The notes: generated by a model from the letters alone, not told the origin. A stretch of 64,000 bases of DNA from Candidatus Caldilinea saccharophila (GCA_016710365.1 JADJVW010000027.1:1-64000); one strand, 5' to 3'. Numbered from the stretch's first letter, positions 8,524-18,456 are shown. Translations and numbers: made by a program.

Positions 8524-10039
8524 CGTCGATTGTGACCTCCCAGCCGGGAAAGTAGAAATCGGTGAAGCGCAGCGGCGAGGTGACTGCCACCTGCGCCGTC
8601 AGATCCAGATCGAGCGCATTGGCGCGCGACACTTGAACCGCAGGCGACGGGACAACTCCCGCCGGCTGTGCTTGCAGCGCCAAAGTGGCGTCCGCCCAGC
8701 GCGGGCGAAACTCCTGGATGGAGCTGTTGCCCTCACCGCCTTCCAGCACGCCTTTTTCGATCTCGACCTGGGCCAGCACGGCCGGCGACAGATCAGGATC
8801 ACGCGGGGCGAACACGTCGATCCACGTCAGGCGCGGGCGTTGCGCAACCATGATCAACGCAATCAGGGCCACGGCCAGCGCGAATTGACGCCACCCCCCA
8901 GGGAGGTGAAGCAGCCAGCCGCCGCTGAAGATCGCCAGTGGCAAGGAGATCACACTGAGTAGCCGCCAGGGAAATTGCACAATGGCAAGCAAGTCATTGC
9001 TCTGCCAAAGCGGGAGCGACCAAGCGCCGATCAGCGCGCCGCCCAAGAGCGCCACCGCTCCCAGGTAAAGCCACTCACCATCGCGTCGCCGCGCAGCAAG
9101 AAAACCGCCTGCCGCCAGCACAAGTTGCACAAGTCCCAGCTTGTTGGGCCGCGTAAAGGTGTGCGCGAAGTTGAATCCTGTATCGAGAAAATTCTGCCAG
9201 GTCCACACGCTGATCGGCAGCCAGACCTCGCGTGCAATGGTGTATGCCTGTGCTGACAAGTAACTGCGCTCGACAATAAGTGGCAGCCAAAAGAAGGCGC
9301 TGACGCCCATGGCCGCGGCAATTGCCAGCAGAGGCCAGGTCAAATCTGCACGTTTGCGGCCAGTGCGCTGCCACAGCACAAGCAGATAACCAACCAGCAA
9401 CGGCGGGGTAAAGAGCAGCGTGATGTTGTGGGTGATCGCCAACAGCGCCAGTGCAAAGGCTGCGACAAAGAAATAAGGCTGCTTTGCGTCAGCGTAAAAA
9501 AGCCGGCGGAAGCCGAACAAAATCCACGGCAGAGTTGCCAGCGCCATGGTTTCCGCCAATCCGCCGCGAATATAGACGTTGTCCATGACATAGGGCGCGT
9601 ACACATAGGCAACGGCTGCCACCAACGCCGGCCATGGTGCTGAGACGCCAAAGATATCGAACGCAAGCAGATACGCGCCGTAGCCCGCGGCAATCACGGC
9701 GACGACAAAGGCAAACATAAACGCCTGCGCCAGACTCAGCCCAACCCAATGCAGCACTTCCGCCAGGTAATAGGAGCCTGGCCCGTAAAAATTAAAGGCC
9801 GGATAGCCGAAACCCAGCAACATTTCGGGCGCCCAGCGTGGGAGAAACGCGCCGCCTGCGACCGCGCGATCCAGCACAGCCAGGCGCAGCAAATGATATG
9901 CGCCGTCGTAGGAACGCGGCAGCCCCTCCGTCACCAAAGGAGCAAGCGCCGGCAGGGCAAGCAGCGGCAACAGCGGCAGCCAGAGATAGCGGAGCACCGT
10001 GCTGTGTCGCAGTGAGCTTGGTGTATAAACGTCATCCAT
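8498..10039 (-). CDS. Large polytopic membrane protein, PMT/YfhO-like N-terminal half
   Basis: The ATG at 10039 overlaps the stop of the upstream glycosyltransferase by 8 nt (ATGGATGA), which fixes the start and suggests coupled translation. The roughly 513-residue segment has 10-12 hydrophobic helices beginning WLPLLPLLALPALAPL. An early luminal loop holds SYDGAYHLLRLAVLDRAV, an Asp-containing motif resembling the catalytic D/E loop of GT-C enzymes. Further features are FNFYGPGSYYLAEVLHW and ITHNITLLFTPPLL. It resembles membrane proteins annotated as 6-pyruvoyl-tetrahydropterin-synthase-related or YfhO-like, whose substrates are mostly unknown. A lipid-linked sugar transferase role would fit this glycosyltransferase cluster. 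The frame closes at 8498 and the protein continues in the 6955-8523 frame. Confidence 0.72.
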   Translation of the reverse strand: MDDVYTPSSLRHSTVLRYLWLPLLPLLALPALAPLVTEGLPRSYDGAYHLLRLAVLDRAVAGGAFLPRWAPEMLLGFGYPAFNFYGPGSYYLAEVLHWVGLSLAQAFMFAFVVAVIAAGYGAYLLAFDIFGVSAPWPALVAAVAYVYAPYVMDNVYIRGGLAETMALATLPWILFGFRRLFYADAKQPYFFVAAFALALLAITHNITLLFTPPLLVGYLLVLWQRTGRKRADLTWPLLAIAAAMGVSAFFWLPLIVERSYLSAQAYTIAREVWLPISVWTWQNFLDTGFNFAHTFTRPNKLGLVQLVLAAGGFLAARRRDGEWLYLGAVALLGGALIGAWSLPLWQSNDLLAIVQFPWRLLSVISLPLAIFSGGWLLHLPGGWRQFALAVALIALIMVAQRPRLTWIDVFAPRDPDLSPAVLAQVEIEKGVLEGGEGNSSIQEFRPRWADATLALQAQPAGVVPSPAVQVSRANALDLDLTAQVAVTSPLRFTDFYFPGWEVTIDGAPAALCH

Positions 10040-10220
10040 AGAGGGCGAGATGGGCGCGGGCAATTTCCGGCCACGCGAACAGGTGACTGCGCCGACGCGC
10101 CTGCTGACGCAGGGTGGCGGCCAGCGCCGGGTCGTCAGCAACACGACGCACGGCGGCGCTCAACGCCAGAACATCCCCGGCCGGCGCAAAGAGGACATCT
10201 CGGCCTTCCACCAGTTCGGG
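10026..10220. repeat. 195-bp direct repeat, copy 2 (partner at 6760-6954)
   Basis: This is the in-place copy. It contains the true 3' end of the glycosyltransferase gene and the start of the membrane-protein gene. It shares almost every base with 6760-6954, and similarity stops abruptly on both sides. Confidence 0.93.
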
Positions 10221-11178
10221 CAGTGGATGCTGGGGCGTCGTGGTGACGAGGGCGCAGCCGTTGGCCAGCCCGGCCATCAGGGTGCCGCGTCGCAGGCTGA
10301 CGCCGTCGCGGAAGGGCAAGACCAGCACATCGCACGCGTTCAGGTCTGCCGTCACCTCCTCGTCTGGCAGGCTGCCACCCATTGTACGTACCGGCTCGCG
10401 TTTCGATGATGGTTGGGCCCCACTTTCGGAAGTAGCGTCGCTAGTGGCGTCACTTGCGCCTGCGCGTTCGCCGATCATCAACAGGCGCACGTTAGAACGT
10501 TCCTGGACAAGCTGATGCGTCATCTCAATCAGATCGGTGACGCCTTTGCTGTGATTAAGAAAGCCGAAATAGGCCACGACAAAGTCGGCGCCGGTGTAGC
10601 CACGGTGTTGGCGACGCAAGTTGCGTTGTTCCAACGTAAGCGAGCGGCCAACAATGTTGCTGCCAATGGGGATGCTTACTGCATTGACCCCGCGCTCGGC
10701 GAGGCGCAGGCGGTCCGCTTCAGTGGTGGTGATAATGCGCTGCGCGCTGCGCGTGGGGCGTTCCGTCACCCAGGTGCGGAGCCGGCGTCCCGCCTTGGGG
10801 AACAGATACATCGGCAGGAGATCGTGGTAAGTCCAGGCGGTGCGCAGACCCTTGCGACGCCAGTGCCAGGGCGCAAAGTTGATGGCTGGGTGCATATCGA
10901 ACGCCGCGGTCTGATACTGAACATGCACCCAATCGGCGCCCAACTCATTGGCTAACGCCGGCGCCGTATGGAAGAGATGCCAATCCCAGTGCTGCATCGC
11001 CGGCAGGACGCGGATACAGCCGCCAAATTCAACGCAACAAGGCTGCGCCGCGCGCTGCGACGTAAGCACCGTGATGCGGACGCCCAGGGCTTGCAGCGCG
11101 TGCGCCAATTCCAGCGTGTAGGCGCCGACGCCACCTTGCATGGGGGGGATATTCACCGGTCACATAGAGAATGTGCAT
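10032..11178 (-). CDS. GT4 glycosyltransferase; start codon separated by a G7 run
   Basis: The family N-terminus (MHILYVTGEYPP, then MQGGVGAYTLELA) is restored if the G7 run at 11142-11148 is read as G6. This places the start at the ATG at 11178, four bases after the upstream GNAT stop. As the sequence stands, only a GTG at 11156 gives an open frame. The donor domain has YFGFLNHSKGV, LLMIGERAG and CDVLVLPFRDGVSLRRGTLMAGLANG, a GT4-type arrangement. A low-complexity insert (residues rich in Ser, Asp, Ala and Thr, DNA about 10430-10470) lies between the ERAG and LPDEEV elements. The enzyme presumably adds a sugar in surface-glycan assembly. The gene is translationally coupled to the membrane-protein gene downstream. 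Confidence 0.8.
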
Positions 11179-11181
11179 CGG

Positions 11182-12122
11182 CTAAGCTCGCAAGATCTTT
11201 TCGAGGGCATAGCCACGAAAGGCATGTTCGACAAATCCATGTTGGGCAAGCAGATTAATGGCGGCGGCCTGATGCATACGGACAAAAACAATGATCTGCT
11301 CCAGCGACTGTTGCGCGGCGTCGTTGATCATCCTGCGTAGCAACCAGCGGCCAACATCCTGGTTGCGCCAGCGATCGTCGACTTCCCAATGCACCAGGTG
11401 TGCAATGCGGAGCGAGCGCCCCTCCTGCTCGACCACACACTGGACGGTGCGCGCCTCTCCAATCTGTTCGGTGCGACGAAAGAAAACCTGATAGCGCCGA
11501 TCCAGATTCGTCCCGCGGAAGACCAGCGTCAAGGCTGACTGGGGCGCGCTCTCCTCAAAAAGTTCTTCGCCCAACGACCGTGCAAAACAATAGCACCGAT
11601 CCGTATAGCGGAAATCGTATTCAGTCAGCAGCCGGACTTGCTCCGTCCAATTGGCCGGCAGCAGCCCAATGCCGGCCTGCCACTGGGAATAGCCGGTGCT
11701 GAGATGATACGCCTTGACGCGGCCCACGCCGCTGCGTCGCCAGAATTCCTCCGCGGCGGCCAACAATCTAACCGCGGCATCGTTGCGGATAGCGGGATCT
11801 TCAGGCAACACCAGGAAACGCAGCAGCCCCAGCGCCTGAAATCAGGCAGATCGAGACTTTCGCTGTCCAGCCCGACGGCAGCGTCGAGCAGGCCCACCAG
11901 CTCGCCCACGCGCAGCAGCACAAAGGTGCTGCGCTTTTGCCAACGCGCAGTAAATACACCGGGCGGCGCCTCCTCCAGAAACTGAGCGTCTACATCAGCG
12001 GGCGTCATCGCTCGGCTGTAGATGCTGAGCGCCAGCATCCGGTTGATGAGGTGACAGGCTGCTTCGGCGTCTTCGGGCGTCAATGGCCGGACAAACAGCG
12101 TGGGTGCAAAGGGCAGCATCAC
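11182..12122 (-). CDS. GNAT-family N-acetyltransferase, frameshifted
   Basis: The N-terminal part (ATG at 12122, LFVRPLTPEDAEAACHLIN) and the C-terminal part lie in two frames. They join near 11838 if one base is added, giving DLPDF followed by LGLLRFLVLPEDP. Together they make about 310 residues, likely two GNAT folds in tandem: the second has the acetyl-CoA-binding region VGRWLLRRMINDA and the final strand AINLLAQHGFVEHAFRG. The substrate cannot be told from sequence. The stop is 3 nt from the proposed start of the glycosyltransferase downstream, and 9 nt separate it from the gene upstream, so it belongs to the same transcription unit. The break looks like a sequence error. Confidence 0.72.
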
Positions 12123-12131
12123 GGCGTCTTG

Positions 12132-12566
12132 TTACAGAGAACGTGAACTTTTGGCGACCAGCAGATCCAGCAATGCGGCGTGCTGTTCGACGGCCGGCAA
12201 GGTGACGCTGCGCAGATCGTCCAGATCGAGCAGGCCATTCGCGTGCAGAGGATGATAGGTCACGACGATGCCGCGCGCCATGCGGCCAGCTTCGAAGGCG
12301 CCGTCAAGCTGGCGAAACTCGACGCGCTGGGTGCGCAGCGGGGAACGCAGCCAAAAGCCTTGTGGATCAAGCTCGACCATGGAGCGCCATTGCATGGCAA
12401 AGGAAAACGCAGCAAAGAGACAACCACACAGAAATATCACGGTGATCCAGTCGAATTGCCGCCACAGCGACCACACGCACAACAAGGCGGCCACCCCCCC
12501 TGCACTCGTCAGCAATGCATACCGCGAGGTCGCGGGATAAGTGGAAGTAAATTGAGCTTCTTGCAT
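12132..12566 (-). CDS. Small membrane protein with a PH-like domain
   Basis: The ATG at 12566 is preferred because upstream codons are made of TAATGCGTGATG repeats. The 144-residue protein has two adjacent membrane helices (ALLTSAGGVAALLCVWSLW and WITVIFLCGCLFAAFSFAM). A basic/acidic beta region follows (MVELDPQGFWLRSPLRTQRVEF, then FRQLDGAFE, VVTYHPLHANGLLDLDDL) that looks like a bacterial PH domain. Such proteins have no defined activity. It sits in the glycosyltransferase/GNAT operon, so an envelope role is plausible, but this is inference. Confidence 0.6.
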   Translation of the reverse strand: MQEAQFTSTYPATSRYALLTSAGGVAALLCVWSLWRQFDWITVIFLCGCLFAAFSFAMQWRSMVELDPQGFWLRSPLRTQRVEFRQLDGAFEAGRMARGIVVTYHPLHANGLLDLDDLRSVTLPAVEQHAALLDLLVAKSSRSL

Positions 12567-12584
12567 ATCTTGAATTTCCTGACC

Positions 12585-12662
12585 GTAATGCGTGATGAGT
12601 AATGCGTAATGCGTGATGCGCACTTCCTCGTCCCTCGCCCCTCGCCCCTCGCCCTCGCCCCT
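12585..12662. repeat. Short tandem repeats: TAATGCG/TGATGCG units, then CCTCGCC units
   Basis: Positions 12585-12628 consist of heptamer-like TAATGCG/TGATGCG units. They are followed at 12629-12662 by CCCTCGCCCCTCGCC-type units. The array fills the gap between the LysE-type gene and the PH-like gene. Related GCATTACGCATCACG units recur at 32946-33030, and GGGGCGAGG units occur inside the nuclease gene at about 6120-6150. Confidence 0.9.
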
Positions 12663-12671
12663 TCAACCATT

Positions 12672-13295
12672 CTACCCCACAATTGGCCCAACCGCCTGCC
12701 ACAACAACCGCACGCCGAACATCGCCAGCAACAAGGCGCTTGCCAGGAGCAGGCGCTGATACCACCGATCGTTAAGAAAGCGGCGGCCGCCGGTCACTCC
12801 CACGGTAACCAGCGCCTTGCTCCCAATCAGCAGCCCGTAAAAGCCAACCAGAAACCCGGCTGCCGACCAAGCGCTGGTCTGCCAGGCGCGAGTCAGGAGG
12901 GGAGCGGCTACGCCGATCCAGAACAGCCACGGGTGCGGACTGAGCAGGTTCACCATCATCCCCCGCCAGATGTCCGAGGCCGCGTTTGCATTGGACGCCA
13001 CCTTCCCCGTGACCAGGTGTGCGTGGCGGGCGTCGCGCACAATCTCCCACGCCAGATAAAGCACAAAGAGCGCGCCCCCGACCGTAAGCACTGTTTCCAG
13101 CCCCGGCGGCAGCACGTTGAAAAAAAGGACGGTGATAAGGATGATCGGCAGGTCGGTGAGCAGCGGCGCCACCGCGACGCGCAGCCCCGCGGCCAGCCCG
13201 CGCTCCAGCGTCCTGGTGATCACCAACGTCAGCAACGGGCCGGGGCTGATCCCGGCGGCGAAGCCCAGGCTGATGCCGGCAAAGAGAAAATTCAT
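12672..13295 (-). CDS. LysE/RhtB-family exporter
   Basis: This 207-residue protein has six hydrophobic helices. The family motif GISLGFAAGISPGPLLTLVI at the N-terminus holds the conserved G-x-x-x-GPG-type turn, and TLERGLAAGLRVAVAPLLTDLP follows. LysE proteins export amino acids or similar small solutes across the inner membrane. The start ATG (13295) overlaps the stop of the upstream glycosyltransferase (ATGA), so the genes are co-translated. The substrate is unknown. Its presence in a glycan cluster is unusual and may only reflect operon packing. Confidence 0.87.
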   Translation of the reverse strand: MNFLFAGISLGFAAGISPGPLLTLVITRTLERGLAAGLRVAVAPLLTDLPIILITVLFFNVLPPGLETVLTVGGALFVLYLAWEIVRDARHAHLVTGKVASNANAASDIWRGMMVNLLSPHPWLFWIGVAAPLLTRAWQTSAWSAAGFLVGFYGLLIGSKALVTVGVTGGRRFLNDRWYQRLLLASALLLAMFGVRLLWQAVGPIVG

Positions 13296-14581
13296 GTAAC
13301 TCCTGCAAGGATTTCGTGATAGATGGCTTCGATCTGGTCGACATGTTCAGTGAGGCGCCGCGGCGCAACGATGCCGGCGCGCAACGTTGCGAGGCGAGCA
13401 GGCGCATCGACCAGCGACTGCAACGCCGCACGCCAAACCTCGACGTCGCCCGGCGCCAGCAACAACCCATCGACGCCATCGCGGATCGCATCGGTGAGCG
13501 CGCCCATTGCCGACGCCAGCACCGGCGCGCCTGCGGTCAACGCTTCGTGCGCGGCGAAGCAGAAGGTCTCGTGCCAGAGGCTGGGAACGACCACGGCGTC
13601 GGCGGCGGCCAATGCCTGCCAGATCTCGGTGCGGGTCAACCGCCCCAGAAACACGACGCGCGCGTCGGCAAGATGGCGCAAGGTGGAGACATAAGCCGGG
13701 TTGGCGGTTTCGTCGCCGGCGATGGCAAGCCGGATCGCACCCGTGACGCCCTGCAGCGCCTCCAGCACGACGTGCACGCCTTTGTTGGGCGCCAACCCGC
13801 CGAGATAGAGCAAATTCACACCGGCGCCTTGCGGCTTACGACGCGCCACGGGCTGCGGCGGGGGCGTCACGCCTAAACGCACCGCCTGGAGATGGCGCAC
13901 CGGCGCACCGTGCGCCGCATACCAGCGACGCACGAACTCGGAGGGCGTGAGCAACGCGGCCGCACTTGCGAGCAAGGGATGAAGCCGCCGATTGCGATCC
14001 GCAAGCACTCCCCAGAGCAGCGGCGCCGCGCCCCACGCCGCGGTGGAGCCGGCGCGGGCGACCGCGCAACGCGTGCAGTTAAGGTAGGCTTGCGGCCCAT
14101 CACAGGGCGTCGCGTCGTAATTGGTCAGCAAGTTGGCGTTAGCGCACTGCCACCAATAGTCGTGCAAGGTGACGACATAGGGGATGCGCCGTGTGTGCAG
14201 CACATCGAACAAAGAGACGGGCAGCCCCATCAGATGCTGCACGTGAACGAGATCGGGCGGGAATTGCTCCAGCGCGGCCAGCCAGTGCGCGTGAAGCGTG
14301 GGCTGCCACCAGGTTGCCAGAAAGCGCGACGTGGGCGCCAGCGCGCCGGCCGCGGCCGCAAACGTGACGACATTGCCTCCGTCGCCGCTCTCACTGCCAG
14401 CGCTCTCACTACCGCCGTTTTCGCTACCGACGGTGAGTGCATCAGCGTCGCGATAGGAGCGGTAAAAGACGCCAACCTCCCAGTTGCGCCGCACTAATTC
14501 GTGGGCGAGCGACTGGGTGTAGAGTTCGACGCCTCCAACAAATTCCGGGAGATATTGATGCACCAGGTTCAGAACTCTCAC
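13292..14581 (-). CDS. GT4 glycosyltransferase
   Basis: The GTG at 14581 is chosen because it gives the family opening VRVLNLVHQYLPEFVGGVE and overlaps the stop of the upstream glycosyltransferase (GTGA). About 429 residues follow. The acceptor domain shows VHVQHLMGLP and VTLHDYWWQC. A Cys-containing stretch (YLNCTRCAVARAG) of the kind seen in some GT4 enzymes follows. The donor domain has LYLGGLAPNKGVHVVLEAL and VPSLWHETFCFAAHEALTAG, with the E-x7-E pair. A low-complexity insert rich in Gly, Ser and Glu (about residues 58-72) interrupts the early part. It should transfer a nucleotide-activated sugar on the cytoplasmic side. The LysE-like gene overlaps its 3' end. Confidence 0.85.
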   Translation of the reverse strand: MRVLNLVHQYLPEFVGGVELYTQSLAHELVRRNWEVGVFYRSYRDADALTVGSENGGSESAGSESGDGGNVVTFAAAAGALAPTSRFLATWWQPTLHAHWLAALEQFPPDLVHVQHLMGLPVSLFDVLHTRRIPYVVTLHDYWWQCANANLLTNYDATPCDGPQAYLNCTRCAVARAGSTAAWGAAPLLWGVLADRNRRLHPLLASAAALLTPSEFVRRWYAAHGAPVRHLQAVRLGVTPPPQPVARRKPQGAGVNLLYLGGLAPNKGVHVVLEALQGVTGAIRLAIAGDETANPAYVSTLRHLADARVVFLGRLTRTEIWQALAAADAVVVPSLWHETFCFAAHEALTAGAPVLASAMGALTDAIRDGVDGLLLAPGDVEVWRAALQSLVDAPARLATLRAGIVAPRRLTEHVDQIEAIYHEILAGVT

Positions 14582-15863
14582 GCCGCACCGCTCGCTTCCT
14601 GGCTGAGCCGCGCGTAGACCTGCTGGATGCTTGGATATTTGTGCTGCCATGTATGCTGGCGCTGCACCTTGGCGCGACCGCTTTCGCCCAGGCGCCGGCG
14701 CAGTGCGGCGTCGGCCGCGAGTTTCCAGATCGCACCGGCGAGCGCCTCAACATCGCCAAAGGGAACCAGCAGGCCATCTCGATTGGCATCGACCACGGTG
14801 CGGACGCCCCACGCCTCGGCCGCGATAACCGGCTTGCCATACGCCCACGCTTCGAGAAAAACGATGCCAAACGAGTCGGTGCGGGAAGGAAGCGCCAGCA
14901 TGTCGATGGCGTCGAGCAAATCAAGCTTGGTCTGATGATCGACAGGGCCCAGGAGCACGATACGGCTGCGTTCATCCGCCGGCAGCGCGTCCAGGTATTG
15001 CTGGAATTGCGTCAGCACAGCGCCGGCGAGCACGAGGTTGATCGCACGGCCTTGCCGCCACAAAGCGCGCACAGCTTCGACGACGTGCACCGTGCCCTTG
15101 TCGTAGGCCATCGCCGACAGCACGCCCACCACAGGCCCTTCCAGCCCAAAACGCTGGCGCAGACGTGCACCATCCCCACCGGCCAGTTCCGCAAGCTCGA
15201 TGCCCGGCCCGGCGACGAGGGTGCGGTCGGACGCCAGCCCGCGCGCCCGGTAGAAATCGGCTTCGTCCTCGTTGATGGCGATGAGAAACGCGCTGTTCAG
15301 CACCAGATCGACCTGATGGCGCATGGTGTAAAAACGGCTGACCGCATCGTGGCCGGGCGTCGGCCCCACGCCGAGATGGGTCAACGGATAGATCACAAAT
15401 GGTTTCCCGCGCCGGCGTGCGAAGTGCTGCGCTGCCAGGATCAGCGGCTCGAAGACAATCGTCATCCCGGCCATCACGTCGAACGGTTCAGTCGTTTGCG
15501 CCAGCCAGGTGAAGAGTTCGGGCGTCCAGGGGTGAAGCGCGCCAGTTGTTGCAGCCAGGCGGCGGGCGGCCACGGCATCTTGGCCAGCAGCCACAGCAGC
15601 CGTCGCATGGCAGGATAGCTCAGTTGTGGCGCGGGCAGATGGCGCACGGGAAAGCGCAGCACGCGCACGCCGTCGATCAGGGCTTCCGGCTCTGAGATGC
15701 GACGTGCACGTGGATTCCAGAACAGTTCGAAATCCTGCGCGTCGGTGGTGACGACCGTGACCGCGTGCCCATCCGCGGCCAGACGTGTGGACACGCCGGC
15801 AAGGTAAAGTTCGGCGCCGCCGATGGCCGGCAGATAGCGCTGCGTCACGTGAAGGATTCGCAT
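14578..15863 (-). CDS. GT4 glycosyltransferase, frameshifted
   Basis: The N-terminus (ATG at 15863, MRILHVTQRYLPAIGGAELY) and the rest lie in different frames. They join in the G4 run at 15529-15532, where one added base yields RFTPWTPELFTWLAQ. The full protein would be about 428 residues. The catalytic half has VGVLSAMAYDKGTVHVVEAV, LVLAGAVLTQFQQYL and PSRTDSFGIVFLEAWAYG, matching GT4 donor-binding motifs. It is the first gene of the minus-strand cluster that continues down to 6955. The neighbouring glycosyltransferases suggest an oligosaccharide assembly line, and no polymerase or flippase of known type is visible here. The break is likely a sequence error. Confidence 0.82.
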
Positions 15864-15922
15864 ACGAGATAGGATACTCGAAATCGGGCGTTTGGCGAAT
15901 AACGCCGGGATGTAGCCTGTCC

Positions 15923-18105
15923 CTATTCTTTCACATTCGGGCGCGCGCCACTGCGCTCGGTATGCTTGTACATCAGATCCTTGATGCGGCCGATCGTGTC
16001 GTCGGTGGCCTGCTTGACCTCGTCAATGTAAGCGTCGGGATCTTGTGATTGAACAAGCGTCGTCCAGTAGCTGTTGTAGATAATCCCCAGCCAGGTGATG
16101 AACTGGAGGTTTTCCTCCAGCGCCTGCAGCGGACGGCTGACGAAGTAGCCGAGGAAAGCCGCGACGCTCAACCCGCCAAAAACCAGCGTCGTGACGACGT
16201 TGTTCTGGAGCAGCGCGATCAGCGCGGCGACTACGAACGCGGCGACGCCCACGCCAAAAAGGATGCGATACATCCACACCGTCGTCCAGTAAGGGTTCAT
16301 AAAGGCTTCAAGCACGCGGCCGAACATGATTTCATTATTCTTGAAGCCGTTTTCGATGTGCGTGCGCCACGCGGCGTAGAGCTGTGGGTCAGCCTTAGCC
16401 AGCGGCACGCCGGGCGTGGGCGACGTTGGCTGTGGCGTCGCCGGCGGCGAGGCCAGTTGTTCATCCAGCGCAACGCCGGTCGCGCTCATCGCGGCAGGAC
16501 GCAGCGCGGCAAAGGCGGCGGCATACTCGCGCATCTTGCCGGCGTAAAAGTCAGGCTGACCCGACCCGTTGTAGGCCAGGGCGAAGCGCCGATACTCCTT
16601 GGCGCGCACCGCGTCGACCAGGTTGTTCACTTCCATAAAGCGAAAGAGTGCGCGCAACTGCGCGCCGGCGTCGTGCTCGAACGCGGCGAACATGGTCTGC
16701 GGGGTGGGATAGCCAATGGAGGCGTGGTTGAAGCCCATGATCTGCGCCGCGCCCATGCTGATCGACTGGATCGCGGCATGCTCATCCAGGCGGCGCGCAA
16801 GCTCGAAGACCTGCCATTCCTGCGCATTATCGACATGACAGGACAGCCAGGTGACGCCGTCAGGACTCCAACGATGCCCCTGCCAGGTCACTTGCGGGTC
16901 AAAGGCAAAGTGCTGGTTGAAGATCGTGGGATTGGCCTCGCCCCAAAAGCGCCAGAACAGATGGTTCTCAAAACGAATAAGCATACGGCCCTCCGCGCCA
17001 AAAGGCTGCCCGGCCGATTCGGTGACCAGAACGCCAACCGCGTCCGCCGGGTCGATGCGTAGCCGCGCGCATTCGTCGAGAATCAGCCCGCCGTAGCGAT
17101 TCCAGAAGAGCGCGGCTGCTTTGGCGCTGAAATCGATGATGCGCTCCGCGTCGATGCGTTGTGCAGCGGGCGGCGGGAAGGTGGCAGCGAGGTCGCCCGT
17201 GTCTGCCGGCGCGTAGACGATCGTCCACACCGGCGGGCCAAACTGGACGCCCGCCGGATTAGCCAGCCGCCAGTCGCTGCGCAGCTCGGTGGACGACGCG
17301 TGCGTCACGAACTCGACGGCAAGCGTCGCTTCGGCGCCGGGCGGGGTGACGGGGACGGGCGCGGCTGCCGGCGCGCCCAATCGCTCGCCCGCGGTGTGCA
17401 CCAAGCGATAGCCCTCGCCCCACGTCGTTTCGCCCGTGTTGCGCAGCACCCAGCGCTTGGTGAAGCGTGCGCCAGGCTGGAGCACAGCGCCATCCTCGAC
17501 CGGATCGGCATCGCGCACGTAGGCTGCGTCGTCGATGCCAGTTGCAACCGGCGTGGGCGGTGGCGCTTCACCTCCGCCGGGCGGGAGAGCAGCCTGGCGC
17601 GTGCGCTGAAACGTCACCAGGAACGAGTGATGGAAGCGCGTGTTGCCGTCCTGACCGTTGCTGGTCTTTTCGCTGGCTTCGTGATCCGTGTGCAAATTGA
17701 CCACCCGATCCGACGGCAGGCCATCGCCTTCGAGCCAGACCGCGATATGCTGTCCCTCGTTGACGTCGATGTCAGCATGGCCGATGTCAGCATCGCCCTT
17801 GTCGAGCGGCCGCGGCGGGGCTTCTTCTTCTGCGCGGCGACCTATCCATGTGTAAGTTGCACGCAGTGCGGGATTGCGCGCGCGCATCCCTTGCTCGTCG
17901 AGGGCGCGCACGTAAATGTTGTGCTTGCCGCGATTTCGTCGGCGCTCAAGTGGCGGATGTTGATAACCTGCCAGAAGAGATCACGTCGGGTGGATTGGCC
18001 GGCGCCAGACTCACGCCGTACGCTTCAGCCTCGTTGATGGGAGCGTTGGCGACGGGCTGCCGCAGCCATGACTTGCCGGGTGGGAGCAGTGTGTTTGCTA
18101 GGCAT
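15923..18105 (-). CDS. Membrane-anchored N-acetylmuramidase-like protein with an NBR1-like Ig domain, frameshifted near the start
   Basis: From 17911 down the frame is open for 662 residues. Upstream, conserved text continues in other frames (LLPPGKSWLRQPVANAPINEA, FWQVINIRHLSADE, RGKHNIYVRALDEQG), which implies single-base breaks near 17982 and 17935 and probably one close to the ATG at 18105 (RBS GAGGAG). In order the protein has an N-terminal beta region with PPRPLDKGDAD and HHSFLVTFQRT, then an NBR1-type Ig domain (FTKRWVLRNTGETTWGEGYRL). An N-acetylmuramidase-like catalytic domain follows (VGVLVTESAGQPFGAEGRML, RFENHLFWRFWG, SMGAAQIMGFNH, ALAYNGSGQPDFY). Two membrane helices lie near residues 545-600, then a charged tail. 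The likely role is cutting peptidoglycan or related glycans at the cell surface. The catalytic Glu is probably in TESAG. Confidence 0.75.
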
Positions 18106-18456
18106 AGTCTCTCCTCGGATTCAATCCAAGAGCAAATATTTTGACGCAGGAGCGCAGAAAGGCAGAGGTTCGCACAAGAACTTCTCCAGGGTGATTGTAC
18201 CAATATGATCATGGCAGTTCAACCGGCGCGAAACAAGCTTGGAAAATCGATCTGGTCGGATGCGCTGGAACGGGGAAGAAAGCAAGTGGAGCAGACGATA
18301 ACACCGAGTGTATGGCGCTCATCAGACGCCGCACACCTCGCAGTGGCCGCGAGAGAGTGGGTCGATAGCAACATATCCAACCCAGGCAACGCACGCGGCA
18401 AATTGGACAACGAGCAATCGCGTCCACAGAGATACTATGGTGACGGCCGCGCGGGT
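18106..18456. other. Gap without a convincing gene
   Basis: This holds the upstream region of the muramidase-like gene. A plus-strand open frame (18205-18495) exists, but it has no recognisable motif, and it overlaps the 3' end of the more convincing minus-strand gene. I see no repeats or clear promoter. Confidence 0.5.
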
